DNA from: Celoporthe dispersa
Taxonomy: Eukaryota; Ascomycota; Sordariomycetes; Diaporthales; Cryphonectriaceae
Direction: 5' to 3'
Assembly: GCA_016584495.1 (NCBI GenBank)
Contig: WAID01000003.1
Span: forward strand, 5,022,001 to 5,086,000
DNA: 64,000 nt
Shown here: piece by piece, positions 57,821-64,000 of the stretch
Position numbering within the stretch: the first letter of the stretch is position 1
How the letters are laid out: each line of letters opens with the position of its first letter
Notes under the pieces: model-generated
The model's database searches: none
What the model was told of the DNA's origin: nothing
Seen by the model: only the letters and a program-made list of their open reading frames with translations
Program-made: the position numbers and the translations under genes

Positions 57821-58530
57821 ATGGCTGCAGACCTAAAAGAACACTTCTACAAAGAGATCCAGTCCTTCAAGTCCCCTCCCCCAAGAGAAGTGGCGCCAGT
57901 CCCGAAGATAGGCGAGCCCGCCCCGGAGCACGAGAAGCTCAAGCTGCCCCACGACAAGCCCGCCGTCATCGTCTTCCTGAGACATTGTGGCTGTCCATGT
58001 AAGCCGCCGACCCCTCCCCTCCCCTCCCCTCTCTCTGCTTTACTTCCCTGACCACCAGCTGATCGGTGGGACTCCTCGTCCTCCTTTCCGAACAACAGTC
58101 GCAGAAAAGTCCTTCCGCAACCTCGTAGCCTTCTCCAACACCCACGCCGGCAAGATATCCTGCATAGCCGTCTCCCACTCCAGCCAGGGAGGCCACTGAG
58201 AAATGGATCCCCGAGGTCGGCGGCGAGTGGGAGACCGAGGTCATCGTCGACGAGGACCGCGACATCTACGCCGCATGGGGCCTGGGCTTGAGCACGTACT
58301 GGCACGCCGTGGGGCCCATGAGTATATACAACGCCGTGCAGCTGGGCAAGAGCGAGGGGATCTGGAACAGGACTGTCGACAGCGGGACGCGCTGGCAGAC
58401 GGGCGGTGCTTTTGCTGTTGATAGGGGAGGGCACGTGAGGTGGGTCAGTGTCGCCAAGACGGCGAGTGATATTCCGGACCTGGACGCGGCGCTGAGGGCC
58501 TTCATGGAGGTGCCCACGGAGGCTTCCTGA
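57821..58530 (+). CDS. Peroxiredoxin-like (AhpC/TSA-type) protein, PRXL2/AAED1 family
   Basis: Thioredoxin-fold protein of about 202 residues; family members are thought to act in redox defence but few are characterised. Two exons: 57821-57998 and 58099-58530. The conserved start of the fold is KPAVIVFLRHCGCPF, with the CxxC-type pair (CGCP) directly at the exon 1/exon 2 junction, then AEKSFRNLV, ISCIAVSHSSQ and the late motifs YAAWGLGLSTYW and RWQTGGAFAVD. At 58187-58189 the G run has one base too many; with two Gs the frame continues as SSQEATEKWIPEVGGEWET. The sequence as given would stop at once. I judge it an assembly error. No signal peptide, so probably cytosolic. Confidence 0.85.
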
Positions 58531-59215
58531 TGAGCTGGGCTTGGGAGCACATATTGTGTGTGTGTGTGTGTGTGCGCGTGTGTGTGGACGAGACCGTTCT
58601 TGTATATACAAATTTTTGCGGCTAGCAGCATAACGAGCGACGACGAGGCGGAGAGGGCATAGCGCGGTGAAATTTGCACCTTATAGATACGGGGATATCA
58701 TCGATTCTTTCATCATCATTGATATGAATGTACCCATCCCGACGCAATGCTGAAGTACCTATACACAGTAGAAGAGAGCAGCAGGAGGGGGTTCGTCAAT
58801 ATGTCATGCACCAACCATGCATCATCCAGTTACCCACCTCTCCACCCTCCCGAGAGAGGAGAGAAAGAAAAGAAAGAAAAGAAAAAGAAACCACGAGAGT
58901 TTTAGACCCAGCAAGGAAATCGGCGTGCGACGATTCCTCCCTGCACCATCTGCGTTTTATTCGTTGTTCCACCCGTTGCTTTAGACGCCTGTGTCATGCT
59001 TCGTGTTGGGGGTTCCTACTTATGCTCCATGCCATGCTTGCTTACTTGCTTGTCCCACTTGTATCCACGCCACACTTCGGCCATCAAGAAAGGTGGACCT
59101 TGCTACGTGGCGCCGGACTCTCGTCAGTCATTGTCACCCCCTCTTGTGTCTGATGCTACTTTCGTCCGACGTGACAAGCAGGATAGCGGAATGTCGTATA
59201 CGAAGCTTTCACTCA
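58531..59215. other. Convergent intergenic region
   Basis: 3' regions of the peroxiredoxin-like gene and CDC27. It contains a TG repeat at 58555-58586 and A/G-rich sequence near 58860-58895. I see no gene. Confidence 0.6.
58555..58586. repeat. (TG)n microsatellite
   Basis: About fifteen TG units with a CGCG interruption, 25 nt after the peroxiredoxin-like stop codon, so inside its 3' UTR. Confidence 0.9.
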
Positions 59216-61737
59216 TTATTGTACCATCGAGTCGTCGAGCCCATCATCGTCCTCCAGGCTCTCAATCGCCTCCTTGATCTGCTGGCTCGCCTACGAGGAA
59301 GGTTAGCTCAGCACAGCGATGAACACTTAGGGATCGGGACCTACCTTGGGGTCAAGACTCAGGGCCTGGGTGAAATGCCGTACAGCCTGACCCTTGTCGT
59401 TCTGCGCCTTGTATAATTTACCGAGCAGGAAGTGTACGCAGGCGTCGTCTGGGGCTAGGCTTTTCAGGATGAGGAGCTCGTTCTGGGCCTTGGGAAGATG
59501 CCCAACGGCCAGGAGGGCGCGGGCCTTCCTGAATCTCGCCTGAGCAGCACGGGGGCCAGCTCGGTTGCTTTGCTAAAGAACGCCAGGGCTTGCTTGATTT
59601 GCTTTTGCTTTTCCAGAACTGTGCCGATACAGCATATGAGAACAGCGTTGGTGGGGTGAATCTGGGAGGCAGCCTGAAAGTGGGTGTAGGCCTTGTCGTA
59701 GTTTCCAAGCTTCTCGTACACCATGCCGATGCCGTAGTAGGCATTGTAGTGGCGCCGGTCTGCCAGGATCGACAGCCTGAAGGCCGTGAGGGCCTTGTCG
59801 TATTCTTCATTGGCCATGTGCTCATGGCCCTGGAGCGTATAGGCGTACGCGAACTTGGGATGAAGCTGCGTCGCCCGTTTGAAACACCGCAGGGCCTGCT
59901 CGTGGTCCTTGGCCAGGGACCATGCGTTCCCGAGCGCACACCACGCCTCGGGTGACAGCCATGCAGAGTCGATGAGCTCGTGCGCCAGGAACGACAGGTC
60001 GGTCTCCCGCTTGAGGTGCCAGAGGATGGTCGAGTACACCTCCATGTCCTGCATGCGGGTAGGAGACATTATCCTCAGACGTCTAAAGTATCTCTCGGCC
60101 TCTGCATATGCCGCCTGTTCGTACTGCGCCCGGCCCATGTGCGCCAGCACCCACGGTGTGTCTTGATGCTGCCGGGGCAGCGTGCTGAAGGACTGGAGCG
60201 CATCCTGGCAGTCGAACTGCGAGAGCTGTTGGTATCCGTAGCCATACCGCCTCAACAGGTCCAAGATCAGCTTCAGCGCCTCCTCGGTGCTAACGGGCTC
60301 TGGATCTGGCGGCTTCTGCGGCATGCGCTGCGCCGTCACGGGCGCCTTGGCCGTGGGTCCTTCTGGGCGGTCGACGTCCATGTTCGCCACATCTTCGGTA
60401 CCACGTCTGTTGCCACTAACCACACGACCGACACTTGCGTTCGATCTGACGAAGCGATTTGATATTGGCGCTCTGGCCCTCTTTAGTTCTCGCCCGGCAG
60501 CCACACCGACAGTAGACGCACCAGAGTTCGTCTTGGTGGTGGACTTGTTGAACACGTTCAGCCGTGCACTCCTGCGCTGGGGTGCTCCCGGCTCATCCGT
60601 GTGCATCGGCCTCGAATGTACTGGCTGCCCAGATACAGTCCGCTTTCGTTCCGTTGTGGACGAAGCCTTGAGGAGTGATGATGCCGGGTCGGACGGCGCT
60701 TCGGCCGTATCCTGCTGCACCTGAGCTCTCCTCTTGGACTGCAGCTTGTAGGCTACCCGGGGCGGTGCCTCTTGATCAGCCGCCTGTGGCGGTCTTGTCC
60801 TCCGCATCGGTGCATGAGGCGGCTCAGGGCCCGTCGCCACCCGTGTCGTCTGGGCGTCAGCACCAAAGGCATACCCTGTTGGTGTCTCCATGCCCTCTAG
60901 GTTCGGTGACGGACCCGCGGCCTTGCCATTCCGCGACCTAGCAGCAACGATCTTGGACATGAAATCATTACCATCGTCCTGGAGGTTGCTGAAGGAGGCA
61001 ATGTCGTTGGACCCCACCGTGCGTGATGGCTCGAAAGGATCTGCGGCGTCCTGGGCAGCTGACCGAGACGATTTCTTCGGCACGTGAAGGGGTTCGAGGG
61101 CGCTCGAGGATGTCTCCCTGTAGTCATGGGCGGGGCCGCTGGCCACCTGATCGAAATTTCTGATGAGCGCCTCGTTGCTCTTGAAGATGTTGGGGACCCG
61201 GACTGTGACGCCCATATCGCATAACGTGGTGAAGGCGTCCCACATGAGGGGGTTCAGCTTCAACGACTCCTCGAAGCAGGCGACAGCCCTCGTCTTGTCG
61301 TCGTAGCCACGGTACAGCTTGCCCAGCAGACAGCAGCACGCCGAAGAGTCCGGGTGTGGCACCCTCAGCCCCGCCGTGTGTTTGCCCATGTTGTTTCTGG
61401 GCGACCAGAGCCCTCTTGATTTCTCCAGGGCCGCGATCCCATCCTTCCACGACTCCAGCCGCAGGCATGCCTGCGCGAAGACGTATGAGCAGCCGAGATG
61501 GAGCCCTCTGTAGCCGGCAGCCTTGCTGAAATGGTACGCGGTCCGATCATCGCCCAGGCGGAAGTGGCAGAGGGCCAAGAGGAAGGCAGCCTCAGTGGTC
61601 TTATCCTGGGCGCCCAGCCTCTCGGCGAAGAAGAGAGCATTATCGAGCGAGTTATTGTCGAGGTGGTAGTATACAGCTTGTTGTAGCATCTCGTTGGTCG
61701 CAGCAACGAGGGGCGCCATGTTGTCAATGTTCAACAT
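59216..61737 (-). CDS. CDC27: Anaphase-promoting complex subunit Cdc27/BimA (APC3)
   Basis: TPR subunit of the APC/C ubiquitin ligase that binds activator tails. About 822 residues in two exons: 59345-61737 and 59216-59290. The N-terminal TPR dimerisation part (about 15-130) reads VYYHLDNNSLDNALFFAERL and AAGYRGLHLGCSYVFAQACL, followed by LLGKLYRGYDDKTRAVACFE. A low-complexity segment of about 300 residues comes next. The C-terminal TPR array (about 500-800) includes WVLAHMGRAQYEQAAY, PEAWCALGNAWSLAKDHEQA, ANEEYDKALTAFRLS and YYGIGMVYEKLGNYDKA. The G run (plus strand) 59551-59555 lacks one base; with it the frame continues RAAQARFRKARALLAVGHL and FLLGKLYKAQNDKGQAV into the last exon, which ends GLDDSMVQ. 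The alternative start is the methionine at residue 7 (MAPLVAATN). Confidence 0.93.
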
Positions 61738-63178
61738 TGGCCTGGCCCAAACAACAGTAAGGTGTTGTTACCGGTGCCGTCGATCCATGAGGTATCCCGG
61801 ACCTGGTTATCGACCAGACTCAGGAGAAACTCTCAGCCCCCGTGGGGAGGGTCAAGCAAGGCGAGCAAGGAGTTGGGTAGCCAACGGCGAGGCGGGGATT
61901 CGGAGTCGGTCGTGGGATCGGGTCGGTAGTAGTTGGATGTTGTAGTGCATGCAGGTGATGATCGCGCGTGGCCTGGGTAGAACGCAAGAGAATTAAGAAT
62001 CGGCAAGACAACACAGACGCGTGGTCCAGCAGTCTGGAGGCCAGATGATGAGAACGGAACAAAACCTAGGGTCTTGATGTTGTTCGGTCTTAGAGAGGGA
62101 GAGAGAGAGCATAGGGCTGGGTGACGAGGAGACCCAGTGTCGGTGTCCTGAAGCGATCGGAACAAGTGCTCTTGTCGTGTGGTCTAGAGCCTCGTCATGG
62201 GGGGTCAAGAGATGTTTACTTTGATGGTTTCCGGGCAAAGTAGGCGCACGGATTGCCAGAGCCACCGAAAGCACCGTGCACTGATGAGCCTCGGTATGGT
62301 ACCAAGAAGTACAGCGAAGAGAAATGCCAATGCTGTCGTCTCTGGTCGTCTGGAGAGACACAGAAAGGAACAGGCGAGGAGGACCCTGTGTTCTAGCTCC
62401 GAGGTGATGAACACGACCGACGCAAGAAAAGGAAGGGAAAAAAAAGAGAAGAAAAAAAGCTGATTAGCCCCACAAAGCAATCGAATGCCTCGCGGAAGGC
62501 GAAGAAGAAGAAGAAGTGCAGCAGATGCGACGGTGCAGGTAGGTAGGAGGATAGAGGTTGGAGTGAGGTCTGTGGCGTGGGCAGGTGCATGTGCGTGGTG
62601 GGCGTGAGTGTGTGGAAGTCTAGTTGGATGTTTTGACCCCGTCTGCAACAGGAAGTGATTGGGCGTTTCTGCCGCTGAGCAACCGCTTGCGCTCCCCTCC
62701 CCCCCACCAGCCCTGTCCCTGCCTGCAACCATGCAGCGTCTGGCCCGCTACCTGTTAGCCCCCATTCCCCCCCGCCATCCGATTTACTGTATGCCCGCTG
62801 CGTGCCATGGCACCAACCACAGCACTGTGTACGTAGTATATACTACATCCTAAGTGCACTGGCACGCAACTGGCACGTCAGCGCACCAACCCCACACACA
62901 GTAAGGACAAGGTACACACACGCAACAGCAGCCTCACAGCTCTAAATTCTGTCCATGTCTCCCGCCCACAGCCTTCGCACTCTACCACCCAACAACAACA
63001 AGCCACACAGCTCTTCTCCCTATCAATCAGCAGACGGACCTCGATAGGGTCAGCTCTACTAGGTTCTGGTTCGGCCACGCGACTGTATCACCTCTGGCAT
63101 ATCGCATCTAGACGTATACCCATCACCGAGTCGCACCTCTGACCCGTCTCCACGCGTTGCATCACTACCACCACCGCC
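61738..63178. promoter_or_regulatory. Divergent intergenic region, CDC27/SND2
   Basis: 1.44 kb presumably containing both promoters. It has a GAA/AAG-rich patch near 62440-62515 and a short palindrome GTAGTATATACTAC near 62833-62846. No ORF is supported. Confidence 0.55.
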
Positions 63179-63673
63179 ATGGCTCAGAAGGCAAAGAAGG
63201 ACCGCGCCAAGTCCAACGCTGCGGCCCTGAACAATCTACACATCGGCGCCGCCGTGGTGAATGGGCTCTTCCTGGCATGGTACCTCCTCTTCCGGTCCCG
63301 CTCGCTCCTGGCCTACTTCTTCCTGTCCCTGCCGAGCTTCATCTGCCAGTTCGCCCTCGAGAGGGCGGGGCGGCCGACATTCGACCCTACCACCGGCGCG
63401 CTCAGGTCGTCGGGCGAGGACCTCTCTGCCAGGGGCCTGACCGAGTACATGTGGGATGTCGTGTGGGTCACCTGGGCCTGTCAGGTCCTGGTCATGCTGT
63501 TTGGGAGCTGGTTCTGGCTGCTGTGGGCCGTCGTCCCGGCATACGGGGCCTACCAGGGCTACGGGCTGCTCGGACAGGCGAAGCAGATGGCGGGGATGCA
63601 AGCCGCCCAGGGTGGTGGTGGTCAGGAGGCTGCGCCGGCTGGAAACAGGAAGCAGCGGCGGGCTGCGGCCTGA
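63179..63673 (+). CDS. SND2: SRP-independent targeting protein Snd2/TMEM208
   Basis: ER membrane protein of 164 residues (yeast Env10/Snd2, animal TMEM208; DUF788), part of the SND pathway that delivers proteins to the translocon. A single exon with a clean ATG. Layout: a Lys/Ala-rich N-terminus (MAQKAKKDRAKSNAAAL), two membrane segments close together (LHIGAAVVNGLFLAWYLLF and LLAYFFLSLPSFICQFAL), a short soluble loop, a hydrophobic pair near the C-terminal third (VTWACQVLVMLFG and WFWLLWAVVPAYGAY), then a Gly/Gln-rich tail ending in the basic GNRKQRRAAA. Length and order fit the family. Confidence 0.93.
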   Translation: MAQKAKKDRAKSNAAALNNLHIGAAVVNGLFLAWYLLFRSRSLLAYFFLSLPSFICQFALERAGRPTFDPTTGALRSSGEDLSARGLTEYMWDVVWVTWACQVLVMLFGSWFWLLWAVVPAYGAYQGYGLLGQAKQMAGMQAAQGGGGQEAAPAGNRKQRRAAA

Positions 63674-63758
63674 CCGTACGTCGCATACGGCCTCACGAGG
63701 GGGGAAGGGGGGAGGGAGGGAATGCCTCGACGGCATGTCTAGAGCATTCGGCCTGGTG

Positions 63759-64000
63759 CTATCTATGGAAGTCGTGCTCCTCCGTCCACTCCTCCACCAC
63801 CGACGGGTCCACATCCCTCACGAGGACGTGGACGTGCTCCAGGGCACGCACCGACTGGAGGGACACCCAGTTCTTGAACCACATCACCTGGTCCTCGCCG
63901 CCTGCGCCCAGCCTGTCGACAAAATACGTCCTCACAAAGTCACAGATGAGCCGTCTGCTCTCAGGGGTAACGTCACCAGTGCTGGGGTCTGTGGGGATGA
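63759..64000 (-). CDS. GIG1: GIG1/DUF3605-family protein, 3' part only
   Basis: The last 80 or so codons of a gene that begins beyond the window. The reading is continuous from the window edge to TAG at 63759-63761. Recognisable segments are RRLICDFVRTYFVDRLG, VMWFKNWVSLQSVRALEH and VHVLVRDVDPSVVEEWT, the signature end of the DUF3605 family that includes Candida Gig1, induced by N-acetylglucosamine. The enzymatic role of the family is not established. It ends 85 bp from the SND2 stop and is convergent with it. Confidence 0.85.
   Translation of the reverse strand, partial: IPTDPSTGDVTPESRRLICDFVRTYFVDRLGAGGEDQVMWFKNWVSLQSVRALEHVHVLVRDVDPSVVEEWTEEHDFHR

Overview
The window is nuclear DNA of a filamentous ascomycete (Pezizomycotina, most likely Sordariomycetes). 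The evidence is short GT-AG introns of about 60-130 nt, a GC-rich coding bias, two fungal P450s, a ferric reductase of the fungal type, and single-copy genes with clear fungal orthologues (RPL7, ISA2, IRS4, ASE1, CLU1, a forkhead factor, DML1, CDC27, SND2, GIG1). I saw no operons, transposase genes, CRISPR arrays, rRNA or convincing tRNA genes. The species cannot be fixed from the sequence alone.

Layout. 0-5 kb: ribosomal protein L7 (+), with a box C/D snoRNA candidate in its second intron, converging on the mitochondrial Fe-S assembly gene ISA2 (-). 5-12 kb: a pisatin-demethylase-like P450 (+) converging on a long Ser/Thr-rich protein with two PAN/Apple-like modules (-), then an 80-residue coiled-coil protein (-). 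13-18 kb: a DUF2306-type membrane protein (-) and a CorA-family metal transporter (+). 19-24 kb: a three-exon gene for a 107-residue protein with an N-myristoylation signal (-), and a second P450 (+) whose frame is broken three times. 24-36 kb: IRS4 (EH domain), ASE1 (spindle midzone) and a ferric reductase, all on the minus strand. 36-41.7 kb: the longest stretch without a clear gene. 41.7-53 kb: an unrecognised 854-residue protein (-), divergent from CLU1 (+), then a FHA/forkhead transcription factor (-). 55-64 kb: DML1 (-) divergent from a peroxiredoxin-like gene (+), CDC27 (-), SND2 (+) and the 3' part of a GIG1/DUF3605 gene (-) that runs off the window.

The genes are mostly unrelated housekeeping loci and do not form a pathway cluster. 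Three act in mitosis (ASE1, the forkhead factor, CDC27), and DML1 and CLU1 both concern mitochondria, but they are interspersed with unrelated genes.

A property of the whole window matters to any reader. At least eight genes that should be intact, and a ninth that probably should be, each need one to three single-base corrections, mostly in homopolymer runs, to read through. The pattern fits indel errors in the underlying assembly better than it fits pseudogenes. The most biologically interesting items are the RPL7-intron snoRNA, whose guide matches the conserved ACCCGAAAGA segment of large-subunit rRNA, the small myristoylated protein, and the PAN-module surface protein.
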